DNA of 64,000 nucleotides from Olivibacter sp. SDN3. Its GTDB lineage: Bacteria > Bacteroidota > Bacteroidia > Sphingobacteriales > Sphingobacteriaceae. The notes under the pieces were generated by a model. It ran no database searches. It saw only the letters and a program-made list of their open reading frames with translations, and had not been told where the DNA came from. Of this stretch, positions 45,223 through 54,836 are shown one piece after another. Location: positions 5,208,001 through 5,272,000 of the forward strand of contig NZ_CP060497.1 of NCBI RefSeq assembly GCF_014334135.1, in the 5' to 3' direction. The position numbers were made by a program, and so were the translations under genes. Each line of letters begins with the position of its first letter. Position 1 is the first letter of the stretch.

Positions 45223-46368
45223 TTATTGCACGGAGCATTCCCGATGAATTATTGGGATACGGAACTGTTCAAAAAGTTCCGTATCCCAATTTTTAAGCTG
45301 TAACGCATTCTTCGGTATCGTATAATATTGACCTATTAATTGTAATCCACCAGCTGTTTTCTCCATAGCAATCTTTAGAAAACCGTATCGATCATCGCAA
45401 TAATTTTCTAACTGCACGCCATCGAAAACTGGGTCATCATCTTCCGCTAAATTATCGTCCGTTTGTGCTATTCGATGCAAATCGGCATATCCCCCTGCTC
45501 CTGCTACAATAAAAGGTACTGTTGTACCATCAGGATATTGCTTACTAAAACGCTGATAATTATGCACATGCCCACTAAAAACAATATCCGGTCTGACATC
45601 GGCCTCTAAAAAAGACGTTTCGAGAAATTGAATCATATTTTTACTGGAGCCGTGATTCGTGTCGGCGCTGTAAGGCGCATGATGTAAACATACAATCAAT
45701 GCTTTGTTGGGTCTTTCTTTATTAGCCTCTTTTAAGCGATCTATAAACCAGCTCTTTTGTTCTTCCGGGATATATCCAAACTTCGGTATATTAGAATAAA
45801 GAGCGATGAAATTGGCCAAAGGGGTTTTTAATACCCAAAAGACATGCGGCTGTATCATACTTTTTCTCGTGCTTCCTCCTGAAAACGCAATCTCCCGCGG
45901 CTTCGTATCACAAAACACTTTTCTAAATGCGTATAGACTTTCGTACGGTCGTTCGGTTATGGGATTTATATCGGCATCATGATTACCCGCTAATGCAAAA
46001 ATAGGTGCCGGATATATTTCGTAAGGCACAAAAAATTGTCTGGGATATTCCTGCACTTCTCCATGGTTATAGACAACATCACCCAAGTGGAAAAGAAAGG
46101 AGGGCACAGCACCTTTTTCACTACCATTATTTATTTGTAAAGCCAACTCATTGGCCACAAGTTGTTGAAAATCAGAATGTCTAAGGCTACCGGTATCACC
46201 AACCATATGAAACAGCATCCTGCTATCAATCGCCTGCACGTTTCCAGTCACCTGACTGATATCCAACTCGTATGGATAACTTCCGCTAGGTGTCGGCGCC
46301 TCTAAAAAATGCGACACATCCTGAGGAACTTCTTTTAAAAACAGGGGTTTATTTCGTACATCTATCAT
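45223..46368 (-). CDS. Calcineurin-like metallophosphoesterase
   Basis: 381 residues. All metal-binding motifs are visible: MVGDTGS, HLGDVVYNHG, LAGNHDAD, LHHAPYS and SGHVHNYQRF. This places it in the purple-acid-phosphatase-like/calcineurin-like group that binds two metals. There is no clear signal peptide, so it is probably cytoplasmic. The C-terminal coding region (45251-45294) also holds the terminator of the convergent GH18 gene; the two stop codons are only 3 bp apart. The substrate is unknown. Confidence 0.9.
   Translation of the reverse strand: MIDVRNKPLFLKEVPQDVSHFLEAPTPSGSYPYELDISQVTGNVQAIDSRMLFHMVGDTGSLRHSDFQQLVANELALQINNGSEKGAVPSFLFHLGDVVYNHGEVQEYPRQFFVPYEIYPAPIFALAGNHDADINPITERPYESLYAFRKVFCDTKPREIAFSGGSTRKSMIQPHVFWVLKTPLANFIALYSNIPKFGYIPEEQKSWFIDRLKEANKERPNKALIVCLHHAPYSADTNHGSSKNMIQFLETSFLEADVRPDIVFSGHVHNYQRFSKQYPDGTTVPFIVAGAGGYADLHRIAQTDDNLAEDDDPVFDGVQLENYCDDRYGFLKIAMEKTAGGLQLIGQYYTIPKNALQLKNWDTELFEQFRIPIIHRECSVQ
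45251..45294 (+). terminator. Terminator of the GH18 gene inside the convergent coding region
   Basis: Two perfect 16-nt arms, ATTGGGATACGGAACT (45251-45266) and its complement (45275-45290), enclose GTTCAAAA. T residues follow (45290-45294). It lies 32 bp past the GH18 stop and is fully inside the last codons of the metallophosphoesterase gene on the other strand. The T tract is on the plus-strand side only. Confidence 0.8.
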
Positions 46369-46603
46369 CCTTTATCCATTTAGCTGTGAACATTGCTATA
46401 GGGCACCCACTATTGAACGGAAGTGCTTTCAAATTTTCGACCTTTACGCCAAAAATAAGCGAATATATTTTTCTAAATGTTATCTAAATGTTAATTTACA
46501 ATTAACAAACACCATATTTATCCTTTTGTCAACATAGTCTTCACGCCACTAACAAACAGTATTCCTTTTTGAATGTTGTACCAAGGAAGATAAAAATTGT
46601 CAT

Positions 46604-47359
46604 ATGAGAGCTATCTGGACCGGAGCCATTGGATTTGGACTGGTAAATATACCAATTAAAATATTCAGCGCAACAACAGCCAGCAGGCCTGATCTAGACA
46701 TGTTGGACCGAAAAGATCAATCACGGATACGCTATAAACGTATCAATGAAAATACAGGAAAAGAAGTTGACTGGGACAATATCGTGAAAGGCTATTTTCT
46801 CAAAGATAAGTATATTGTTCTGGAAGACGCTGATTTTGAGGAAGCGAGTCCGGAAAAAAATAAATTGATCAATTTACAATCGTTCGTGAAAAGCACTGAA
46901 ATTGACAGTATCTATTACGATACTCCTTATTATCTAGAACCTCAAAAGGGAGGTGAAAAAGCCTATCGCCTACTACTTCGTGCACTTCTGAAAACGAAAA
47001 CAGTGGGTTTATCCACTTTTGTCATGCGCTCTACTGATAATTTGGCTGTCATAAAACCCCAGGGTAATATGCTATTGTTGAATAAACTTCGTTTTCATGA
47101 AGAAGTTAAAGCTGTTGATGACTTAAAACTTCCTGGTAATCTTAAAATCAAGAACGAAGAAATAGATATGGCAGTGGAACTGATTAAACGTCATACGGCC
47201 CCTCTAGAGATGCAAAAATATAAAGATGAATATAGTAAGGACTTAATGAAAATTATTCGTGCAAAAGCGAAGGGCAAACATCCTACCATCCGTAAAATAA
47301 AAATTGAGAATACCAAAAGTGCAGATCTACTGAACAAACTAAAAGCTAGTTTAGCTTAA
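46604..47359 (+). CDS. ku: Ku protein, non-homologous end joining
   Basis: 251 residues of the prokaryotic Ku core: MRAIWTGAIGFGLVNIPIKIFSATT, IRYKRINENTGKEVDWDNIVKGY, LEPQKGGEKAYRLLLRALLKT and LNKLRFHEEVKA are family signatures. Ku forms a ring on DNA ends and recruits LigD. Its gene ends tail to tail with ligD on the other strand; the two share TTAGCTTAA (47351-47359), so both stop codons lie within the same 9 bp. The basic C-terminal tail (AKGKHPTIRKIKIENTKS) is normal for the family. Confidence 0.95.
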   Translation: MRAIWTGAIGFGLVNIPIKIFSATTASRPDLDMLDRKDQSRIRYKRINENTGKEVDWDNIVKGYFLKDKYIVLEDADFEEASPEKNKLINLQSFVKSTEIDSIYYDTPYYLEPQKGGEKAYRLLLRALLKTKTVGLSTFVMRSTDNLAVIKPQGNMLLLNKLRFHEEVKAVDDLKLPGNLKIKNEEIDMAVELIKRHTAPLEMQKYKDEYSKDLMKIIRAKAKGKHPTIRKIKIENTKSADLLNKLKASLA

Positions 47360-49852
47360 TTTATTCAGTGCGGTTTTAAGATTAACAGACTGGTTAAAAA
47401 TAGCTTGCCATGGATTTTCATTGGTTACCCGTTTAGGCATGTTATGTAAGGTAAATTTTCTTATGTCCAAGTCAGACGAAACCTCTTCCCAATGCAAAGG
47501 TGCAGATACTGGGGCCTCCGGTTTTGGTCTAACGGAATATGGGCAGACGATCGTTTGCCCTTTCCTGTTCTGCAAATAGTCAAGATAAATTTTTCCTTTA
47601 CGTTTTGATGGACTGCGCTCCAAACTGGTACCATCAGCATGTTGTTCATGAACCAATTCTGCCAATAATTGAATAAAGTTTTTTGCAATCGTATAATCAT
47701 ACTTTGCACCAAGATGTATAAATATATGTAAACCGGTTGATCCAGACGTTTTGATGTACGATTTTACTTCAACCGAATCTAGCACACCCTTTGCCGTTAA
47801 AGCAACTTGTATTACTTTGGTAAAATCTACTCCATTTGGATCAATATCAAGCACGGCAAATACCGGCTGCTCCTGTTTACGGTAAGTGCTCATCCAAGGG
47901 TTGATCTCAATACAGCCCAAATTCACCATCCACAATAAGCTGGCTACATCATTACAAACAAGGTAATCAATTTCTTTTTCAACACTTTCAGCATATATCG
48001 GTGTTGTTTTTATCCATGTGGGAATCTGATCGATCTCCAAATCTTTCTGAAAGAAGCCAGACTTATTTATTCCATTAGGAAAACGATGCAGCGACAAAGG
48101 TCGGTCTTTAATGTATGGCAGAATATAAGTGGCCATTTGCTCATAATAATCTACCAGATCACCTTTGCTAATGGAATCTTTCGGCCAGTATAATTTTTGC
48201 TGATTGGTTAAAATCAGTGTTTTACGACCGAATTTACGGGTTATATCGTTTTCTCTTCCTGTTATTGGTTTTTCCTGTTTCACCATTTCCTTCTTTTTAT
48301 CCGGACGCAAACCTTTATACACTGGATGTCGCAAGCGTCCGTCTGCCGTCCATTCACTATAATATACTTCACATATGATTTTTGGTTTTATCCAAGTAAC
48401 TTTTTTTTCCTTCTGAACGGTAATATTTTTATTAAAAGGTTTCTTTTTGACTTCTATTTGTTTCATTTCCTTATAGAGCTCCTGAAGAATAACATCTTTA
48501 AACCCTGTACCACAATTACCTATATAAATCAATTGCTTTTCTTCATAAACCGCTAACACCAATGCTCCAAAATAACTCCTACTCCCTTCCGGTGACGTAA
48601 AGCCTACAATAATTGCCTCTTGTGAACTTCTTATCTTCAGCTTCCGCCAAAGGGATGAACGCTTGCCGGATAGATATCGGCTATCTATTTTTTTTGCGAT
48701 AATACCCTCCCAATTCATATGTTTTGCTTTTGCTATCATTTTTTCAGACTTCTCTAGCGAATAAGGTAATAAAGCAATTTGGGGATGACGCACTTTGTCT
48801 AGAAGAAGAACCAAAAGTTCCTTACGATCCGCTAAGGGAAGTTCGCGGAGGTCATAGCCATTAAGTGCCAATAAATCAAAAATATAGTATTTTAGCGTGT
48901 AATCAATTTCTTCTGCATGCTGTTGTAGGGTTTGAAAAACATGGTCACCATTTTCATCTTCGGCAACTACTTCACCATCTAATACAGCCATGTGTTTAAC
49001 TTCTTTTAAAGCTTGGACAATGGAAGGGAATTTTTTATTGTAATTTATGCCGTTTCGCGTACGAAGAATAACTGCTTTATCTATTATTGACATAATCCTG
49101 TACCCATCCAGCTTCTGTTCGTATAACCAATCGGGGTCTTCCAACAAATTTTCCTGAAGCGTTGCCAACATAGGTCCGTCCAGTTTTTGCAAATTAATCA
49201 GCGCCGTTCCCTGATCAGGTATTGGACTTTTTTTTCGCTTCTTTCCAGTCTTTTGATCAGATTTTTCAGTGTGCTCTTTTTTAAAAGCAATGCCCTCTTC
49301 CTTTATTTCCTTCGGAACCAAGTCTTCCAAATTAAACTTATCGCTAACCGCATATTTGTCATGGTGTTTAATCAGTAGCCAGGCATTATCATCACTGTTT
49401 TGCATTTTAACGAGAGCAAATTCTCCTTTCAGTATTTTGCCTTTCAGTGTAATTTTGATATTGCCCTCTTCCAGAGAACGAAGTAAGGCCTTTTCTCCCA
49501 CGCCATTCTCTTCGGTACTGTTATAAGTACCTCTATCCAAAACATATACGGTACCCGCGCCATAGTTACCTTTAGGTATCGCTCCTTCAAACCTAATATA
49601 ATCGTAGGGATGGTCTTCTACCATCATCGCTAAACGTTTATCAGACGGGTTGAGTGATGGTCCTTTAGGTACCGCCCAACTCTTAAGCACTCCCTTCATT
49701 TCCAAGCGGAAATCGTAATGTAACCGGGAAGCATGGTGCCGCTGCAAAACAAAACGTAGACGCTTACCCTGGCGTTTTCCGGCACCGGCTTTTGGTTCCA
49801 AACTACTATTAAAATTTCTCTTTTTCTGATATGTTTTTAAAGTTACCGACAT
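47351..49852 (-). CDS. ligD: DNA ligase D (phosphoesterase-ligase-polymerase)
   Basis: 833 residues with three domains in the order phosphoesterase, ligase, polymerase. The N-terminal 3'-phosphoesterase (about 30-160) has FVLQRHHASRLHYDFRLEM and GAIPKGNYGAGTVYV. A Lys-rich linker (about 190-215) follows, then the ATP-dependent ligase with nucleotidyl Lys247 in EQKLDGYRIM, and a primase-like polymerase (about 550-833) with AVLDIDPNG and IKTSGSTGLHIFIHLG. LigD repairs double-strand breaks with Ku, trimming, filling and sealing ends. It ends in a 9-bp overlap with ku. The start at 49852 fits. Confidence 0.96.
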   Translation of the reverse strand: MSVTLKTYQKKRNFNSSLEPKAGAGKRQGKRLRFVLQRHHASRLHYDFRLEMKGVLKSWAVPKGPSLNPSDKRLAMMVEDHPYDYIRFEGAIPKGNYGAGTVYVLDRGTYNSTEENGVGEKALLRSLEEGNIKITLKGKILKGEFALVKMQNSDDNAWLLIKHHDKYAVSDKFNLEDLVPKEIKEEGIAFKKEHTEKSDQKTGKKRKKSPIPDQGTALINLQKLDGPMLATLQENLLEDPDWLYEQKLDGYRIMSIIDKAVILRTRNGINYNKKFPSIVQALKEVKHMAVLDGEVVAEDENGDHVFQTLQQHAEEIDYTLKYYIFDLLALNGYDLRELPLADRKELLVLLLDKVRHPQIALLPYSLEKSEKMIAKAKHMNWEGIIAKKIDSRYLSGKRSSLWRKLKIRSSQEAIIVGFTSPEGSRSYFGALVLAVYEEKQLIYIGNCGTGFKDVILQELYKEMKQIEVKKKPFNKNITVQKEKKVTWIKPKIICEVYYSEWTADGRLRHPVYKGLRPDKKKEMVKQEKPITGRENDITRKFGRKTLILTNQQKLYWPKDSISKGDLVDYYEQMATYILPYIKDRPLSLHRFPNGINKSGFFQKDLEIDQIPTWIKTTPIYAESVEKEIDYLVCNDVASLLWMVNLGCIEINPWMSTYRKQEQPVFAVLDIDPNGVDFTKVIQVALTAKGVLDSVEVKSYIKTSGSTGLHIFIHLGAKYDYTIAKNFIQLLAELVHEQHADGTSLERSPSKRKGKIYLDYLQNRKGQTIVCPYSVRPKPEAPVSAPLHWEEVSSDLDIRKFTLHNMPKRVTNENPWQAIFNQSVNLKTALNKLS

Positions 49853-49947
49853 ATAATGGCTCTCTGCTGATCGACCGTTCCCTTACAAACAATGAAAACA
49901 GGGATTGGTTTATAAATGTGATGAAGTTTACCGTTCACTGTCGCAAT

Positions 49948-51144
49948 CTATATTGCAATTCCAGCTAGTCGGGCATACATCTCCACCATAGCAGCCTGCG
50001 TAAGTACCCATTTTTTTTCTTCTTTCTCTTGTCCACTCCAATCTTTGTTAAAAAGTCCATCTTCCTCCCGCATATGGTTCCATGCATAAGTAAGATTTTC
50101 TTTAAATACCGAAATATATGTCTTATTTTGGTCAACATTATACAGTTCTACAAAACCTCTTAACATCACGGCGATAAACCACACATCACTTTTTTTCAAT
50201 AGCCTAAATTGTTGACCGTCCTCGGTTTCGAACGACGAAAAAAAGTATTGGTAACTCGATTGAGCAATATTTTGTGCTTCCGTTAAATAATGATTTTCGC
50301 CTGTAAGTTGGTAAAGCAGTGCCGCAGCCTGCAGCATTTGCCCACTGTTGTAAGGAAATTTCGCTTTTCCGATTTTTCCGTCGAGACTTACATTGTCAAA
50401 ATATAAATAGTCCGAATTATCCTGTAACTGTTGCTGCGTCCATTCGTATAATTCCTTTCCATGAGAAAAATAAACACTATCGCCTGTTACTTGAAATAGC
50501 TTCAGTGCCAGTACAGCTGCTGGCGCATTGGAGCAAGTGTTTTTTGACGTTTTTTTCTGCTCACACCAATAAATGCCACCACCAAGCTTATCGTCCATCC
50601 CGCTCATTACAAAATCCCATATCACTTTCGCCTTGTCTAGGTATTTTTGTTCTTCGGTATGCGCATAAAGCTCCGTAAAATCTATCCCTAGCCAGATATT
50701 ATCATCATAAAAACGGTCAGAAGCTGGAGCTGTACCGATATATGAAGCATATCCCGCTGGCGCTCTTTTATTATCAAAATAATGTTCTAAGCCTGGCAAA
50801 ATAGTTTCATCCAATAAAACGTGGTATCTTTTTTGGCCTGTAGTCTGAAGCAGCACATTAACCGCCGAGAACGTACCTGAATAAGGCCACAAATAAGCAT
50901 ATTTGTTTGGTTCTTCTCCTTGTTCGTCGGTTGCTAGATAACTCGCTTTATATGCTTCGTCAAAGGGATAATTTTCGCGCAGTAAGGAAATATCCTTTAC
51001 CCCATAATGCTTATAAATAGCATCTAGGGTAGTCTGAGCCCGATGTAGATCTGTTTGATTTGTTTCTTCATGCTCTACGGCGTTACAACTACTTATCAAT
51101 AAAAAGCCTAACAGCAATGTTAATGTAATGGATAGTCGGTTCAT
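49948..51144 (-). CDS. Second GH76-family lipoprotein
   Basis: 398 residues with a lipoprotein signal ending LLISSC (Cys20). GH76 features: RFYDDNIWLGIDFTELY with the Asp147-Asp148 pair, GGGIYWCEQKKTSKNTCSNAPAA, FPYNSGQMLQAAALLYQLTG and VWFIAVMLRGFVELY. The pattern is the same as the locus 1 GH76 but the sequence is clearly different, so it is a paralogue from a distinct subgroup. It may cut mannan side products or a related alpha-mannoside. It is transcribed alone, 95 bp before the ligD start region, and no SusCD lies nearby. Confidence 0.9.
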   Translation of the reverse strand: MNRLSITLTLLLGFLLISSCNAVEHEETNQTDLHRAQTTLDAIYKHYGVKDISLLRENYPFDEAYKASYLATDEQGEEPNKYAYLWPYSGTFSAVNVLLQTTGQKRYHVLLDETILPGLEHYFDNKRAPAGYASYIGTAPASDRFYDDNIWLGIDFTELYAHTEEQKYLDKAKVIWDFVMSGMDDKLGGGIYWCEQKKTSKNTCSNAPAAVLALKLFQVTGDSVYFSHGKELYEWTQQQLQDNSDYLYFDNVSLDGKIGKAKFPYNSGQMLQAAALLYQLTGENHYLTEAQNIAQSSYQYFFSSFETEDGQQFRLLKKSDVWFIAVMLRGFVELYNVDQNKTYISVFKENLTYAWNHMREEDGLFNKDWSGQEKEEKKWVLTQAAMVEMYARLAGIAI

Positions 51145-51370
51145 TGGTTATTAATTTTTATATTAAAATTTAGCTTATATTTAAAGCTAAAACATTTCAG
51201 CATTTTCAACAATAAAACATCCTTTAAACCACAAACATGACAAAATATTGACAAATGAATGCTTCACCCAAAAATATCCATTTTTCGTTTACTATATTTA
51301 TCCGTTTTATTATCAGCATCACTTATCTTAGTATACTTTTTTGCACATCCACTAGTAAATCAAGTATAGT

Positions 51371-51763
51371 ATGATAGACAAATTAGCGCTAATCGAGATA
51401 AAAAACTATAAAATCTTATCTACACGAAGTAAAGGGAAGAATGTATATTATATCCCCGGAGGTAAGAGAGAAAGTGGTGAATCAGATACCGAGGCATTAA
51501 TTCGTGAAATTCGGGAGGAACTAACCATACAATTAATCCCATCTTCTATCTGCTTTTTTGGAGAATTCCGAGCGCAAGCGCACGGTCATCCTGAAGGAAC
51601 ATTTGTTAACATGCGCTGTTATACTGGCTCCTATGAAGGCAAACTACAGGCTGCCACTGAAATAGAAGAAGTCGTATGGCTTAGTTATGACAACAGATAC
51701 CAAGTTTCTCCTGTAGATCAGATTATATTTGATCATTTAAAAGCAAAAGAGCTTTTACATTAG
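51371..51763 (+). CDS. Nudix hydrolase
   Basis: 130 residues. The Nudix box is GGKRESGESDTEALIREIREEL (G-x5-E-x7-R-E-x2-E-E), preceded by VYYIPGG. Nudix enzymes hydrolyse nucleoside diphosphates linked to other groups; the substrate cannot be told. It begins a plus-strand run with the GNAT gene 38 bp and the phosphotriesterase-like gene 536 bp downstream. Confidence 0.9.
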   Translation: MIDKLALIEIKNYKILSTRSKGKNVYYIPGGKRESGESDTEALIREIREELTIQLIPSSICFFGEFRAQAHGHPEGTFVNMRCYTGSYEGKLQAATEIEEVVWLSYDNRYQVSPVDQIIFDHLKAKELLH

Positions 51764-51801
51764 AAATAAAAATCAGTGTCGTTTACATTTAATAGCGGGA
51801 T

Positions 51802-52293
51802 ATGGCATACCGAATCTATATAGAAAAATTTAATGCCGGAGATTTCGATGCATACTATTCACTGGTAAGCAACCTAGAAGTAATGGCTATGATTACCGAA
51901 AGAGCCATTACCTTAGACGAAGCTAAAAAAGACTATAACCACTTATTGGAAAACAACGATGTACATGACGTATTTGGAAATTTTAAAGTCTATGAATATT
52001 CGAGTAACCATTTTATAGGCTTAGCTAAGCTCGAAGTTAAGGCTAAATACGATCACGAAGCAGAATTAGGATATATGATCCTACCTGAATTCTGGGGCAT
52101 GGGATATGGGAAGGAAATAGCTTCTTTTATGCTAGATAAGGCAAGCAAGCAGCCTACATTAAAGAAAGTATCTGCTGTTATTGATCCAAAGAATACGGCC
52201 TCGAAAAAGATATTATTGAACCATAATTTTACCACTGAAAAGGTAGGTGAAATTGAAGGACTTCCGGGCGAGATCCTGAGCAAAGTGTTATAA
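51802..52293 (+). CDS. GNAT-family N-acetyltransferase
   Basis: 163 residues. The acetyl-CoA site is in ELGYMILPEFWGMGYGKEIASFMLDKA (the R/Q-x-x-G-x-G/A loop as GMGYGK). The C-terminal VSAVIDPKNTASKKILLNHNFTTEKV is the usual last motif (N-x2-S-x-x-x-L-x-x-x-G/N-F). It resembles RimJ/RimL-type acetyltransferases; the acceptor is unknown. It is followed by the next gene after 5 bp. Confidence 0.9.
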   Translation: MAYRIYIEKFNAGDFDAYYSLVSNLEVMAMITERAITLDEAKKDYNHLLENNDVHDVFGNFKVYEYSSNHFIGLAKLEVKAKYDHEAELGYMILPEFWGMGYGKEIASFMLDKASKQPTLKKVSAVIDPKNTASKKILLNHNFTTEKVGEIEGLPGEILSKVL

Positions 52294-52298
52294 ATGTT

Positions 52299-53330
52299 AT
52301 GAACAGAAAAAAATTTATCCATTCCGGACTACTGTTAGCCGCTCCTATGCTCTTCCCCGTTAAAAACCTGGAGAAGAATACTTTTTCCAACAGTTTCCTC
52401 ATGACCGTAAATGGGCCAATTTCACTAGATAAAGCAGGCCTCACTTTGCCTCATGAACATGTATTAGTTGATTTTATAGGAGCCGACAAAGTCAATGTCA
52501 ACCGCTATAATCGCGACGATGTATTTGAAACAGCCCTTCCCTATTTAAAGCAAGCTAAAACTTTAGGATGCCATACATTGGTTGAATGCACGCCTGCATG
52601 GTTAGGCAGAGACGTACGTTTACTGCAGAAATTGGCAATAGCCAGCAACCTACATATTATTACCAACACGGGTTATTATGGTGCCTCACAGGAAAAATAT
52701 TTACCTTCAAACACCTATACCGACTCCGCAGAAAAGCTGGCTTCATACTGGACAGGAGAATGGGAAGATGGTATTGACGGCACGGATATTAAACCAGGCT
52801 TTATAAAATCAGGAGTCGACTCCCATCCTCTGACAAAGACTCAACGTAAACTCATCGAAGCCGCAGCGCTTACCCATCTAAATACAGGTTTGACCATTGG
52901 CATACATACCGGCAGTGGAAAAGCAGCTTTGGAGGAAATGAACATCATCAAAAGTATGGGCGTGCGTCCAAGCGCTTGGATTTGGATACATGCCCAAAAT
53001 GAATCAAACAGATCAACTCATTTACAGGTAGCCGAAGCGGGCGGCTGGGTCTCCTTTGATGGTTTAACTGCGCAGTCTGTTGGCATATATACGCAATTCT
53101 TAAAAGACATGAAAGCCCATCAGCTGCTAAATAAAGCTTTAATTTCTCACGATGCGGGGTGGTATCATGTGGGAGAACCAAAAGGTGGTAATTTTAGACC
53201 ATATGATACTGTTTTTAAAATACTTATACCTATTCTACGAAAGGAAGGGTTCAGCAAAGAAGATATCGATCTTCTCTTCCATTCTAACCCCATCAATGCT
53301 TTAGCTATAGCAGACAGAAAAAAAATATAG
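52299..53330 (+). CDS. Phosphotriesterase-like amidohydrolase
   Basis: 343 residues. Metal ligands are all visible: LPHEHVLVD (His52, His54), the bridging carboxylated Lys170 in KPGFIKSG, His203 in IGIHTGSG, a His in WIHAQNES and Asp in SHDAGW. It has the TIM-barrel of the PTE/PTE-like lactonase family. A hydrophobic N-terminus with basic residues (MNRKKFIHSGLLLAAPMLFP) is probably an export signal. Lactones or phosphotriesters are both possible substrates. It starts 5 bp after the GNAT gene and precedes rpiB by 84 bp. Confidence 0.9.
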   Translation: MNRKKFIHSGLLLAAPMLFPVKNLEKNTFSNSFLMTVNGPISLDKAGLTLPHEHVLVDFIGADKVNVNRYNRDDVFETALPYLKQAKTLGCHTLVECTPAWLGRDVRLLQKLAIASNLHIITNTGYYGASQEKYLPSNTYTDSAEKLASYWTGEWEDGIDGTDIKPGFIKSGVDSHPLTKTQRKLIEAAALTHLNTGLTIGIHTGSGKAALEEMNIIKSMGVRPSAWIWIHAQNESNRSTHLQVAEAGGWVSFDGLTAQSVGIYTQFLKDMKAHQLLNKALISHDAGWYHVGEPKGGNFRPYDTVFKILIPILRKEGFSKEDIDLLFHSNPINALAIADRKKI

Positions 53331-53414
53331 CTCTTCATTAACAATATCCCATGTAAATAAAAGTTAATATCATATTCCTTATCTTTAAACAATTATTCGT
53401 TAAGTAAATAAATA

Positions 53415-53876
53415 ATGATAACATTAGGTATAGCAGCCGATCACGCTGGTTTTGATCAGAAACAGCTGCTCATCAAAGATTTAGCTGATCAGCATTTCCA
53501 TGTAATCGACTATGGGGCCAAAATATACGATCCAGGAGATGATTATCCAGACATTATCATGCCCTTAGCTTTTGCTATTTCACGTAAAGAAGTGGACAGA
53601 GGTATTGCCGTCTGCGGAAGTGGCGTCGGCGTATCAATAGCAGCCAATAAAATAAAAGGAGTAAGGGCTGCTTTAATAACCGAGACGTATTCCGCACATC
53701 AAGGAGTGGAGCATGACGATATGAATCTCTTATGTTTAGGAGGTAGAGTATTAGGATATGCCCTGATCTGGGAACTGGTTACTACATATTTAAACGCACA
53801 GTACCATGGTGATGAACGCTTTCAACGCCGCTTAAACAAAGTACTTGCCTTAGAAGAAAAGTTCGGAAGCCCCTAA
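53415..53876 (+). CDS. rpiB: Ribose-5-phosphate isomerase B / LacAB-type isomerase
   Basis: 153 residues. The family motif is AADHAGFDQKQ at the start, and the active-site Cys is in GIAVCGSGVGVSIAANK. HDDMNLLCLGGRVLG is the other conserved segment. RpiB interconverts ribose 5-phosphate and ribulose 5-phosphate; the related LacAB and allose isomerases look similar. The context (84 bp after a phosphotriesterase-like gene) does not decide among them. Confidence 0.93.
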   Translation: MITLGIAADHAGFDQKQLLIKDLADQHFHVIDYGAKIYDPGDDYPDIIMPLAFAISRKEVDRGIAVCGSGVGVSIAANKIKGVRAALITETYSAHQGVEHDDMNLLCLGGRVLGYALIWELVTTYLNAQYHGDERFQRRLNKVLALEEKFGSP

Positions 53877-53893
53877 CAAAAAATAAGTATCTT

Positions 53894-54748
53894 TTATAAT
53901 AATTCCTTCGATCTACGCTCTACTTCTTTTAATAATAGTGGAAACGCAGGATAGGTCATGTCATGGCCATATCCTTCCAGTTCAATTATTTGTGTAGATT
54001 GGTGTCCAGAAAGTTTCATCATTCGCGCCATATAAGCATTTTCTTCATACCTTCCCAAGAGTTCCAATTCGCGCCCTCCAGTAATCAATAGAAGTGGTGG
54101 TGCGTCGGCTCTTACGTGGAATAGCGGCGCATATTGATCGACTGTAGGCTGAATCTCTTCAATTCCCTGTTCATTCCGAATAGTGAAATGGGTAATAGTT
54201 TGCCCACTAAATGGGATTAGACCCGCTATGCGATTGGCGTCAATACCATACTTTTTTAAATAATGTTTGTCTAGCGTTAGCATCATACCTAAATAACCGC
54301 CTGCGGAATGCCCAGAGACAAAAATCAATCGATCGTCTCCGCCATATTCTTTAATATTTTCAAAAACCCACGCAACCGCAGCTGATGCATCCTCAATGAT
54401 ATCCTTACCCTTAGCTTGAGGGGATAGTCTATAACCTACACCAATAATGGCATGTCCTTTCTCTAGTAACACTTTAGGAATTTCTTTATCACCGCCAGTT
54501 AATCCCCCCCCGTGAAACCACACTATTGTGGAAAACCCCTTTTTATTTGTGGGATAGTAAAAATCGAGCTTACACCTCTCCTGCCGATATTTATCCTCCG
54601 ACAGGTCTTCTTCCTTGTAATAAGAAATATCCTCTACCCGCTCATACCTTAACTCTTGAGAAAAAGAGCTAAAAGATGAAGAAACCAGTAACAATAAGAT
54701 TACCGCAAAGGGAATATTGATAGCTTTTAATCGATTTAATGCCTGCAT
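53894..54748 (-). CDS. Secreted alpha/beta-hydrolase (esterase)
   Basis: 284 residues with a signal peptide (about 1-31, ending SSFSSFSQ). The oxyanion motif HGGGLTGGDK, the nucleophile elbow SGHSAGGYLG and the late catalytic His in GYGHDMTYP mark a BD-FAE/alpha/beta-hydrolase-3 type esterase. It may remove acyl groups from small or glycan substrates. It is convergent with rpiB and has no partner on the same strand nearby other than the VOC gene 88 bp upstream. Confidence 0.88.
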   Translation of the reverse strand: MQALNRLKAINIPFAVILLLLVSSSFSSFSQELRYERVEDISYYKEEDLSEDKYRQERCKLDFYYPTNKKGFSTIVWFHGGGLTGGDKEIPKVLLEKGHAIIGVGYRLSPQAKGKDIIEDASAAVAWVFENIKEYGGDDRLIFVSGHSAGGYLGMMLTLDKHYLKKYGIDANRIAGLIPFSGQTITHFTIRNEQGIEEIQPTVDQYAPLFHVRADAPPLLLITGGRELELLGRYEENAYMARMMKLSGHQSTQIIELEGYGHDMTYPAFPLLLKEVERRSKELL

Positions 54749-54836
54749 TCCTCAAAGTTAATATTATGGCATTAAAAACTATAATAATCGGTCATAAAAC
54801 TTCAGTCATGCAAAAGGCTTTCTTTGCTATAATGCC

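Noticed and set aside
49187-49526. Plus-strand hydrophobic frames opposite ligD
   Set aside because: Low-complexity shadow of the Lys-rich ligD linker region; no ribosome binding site.
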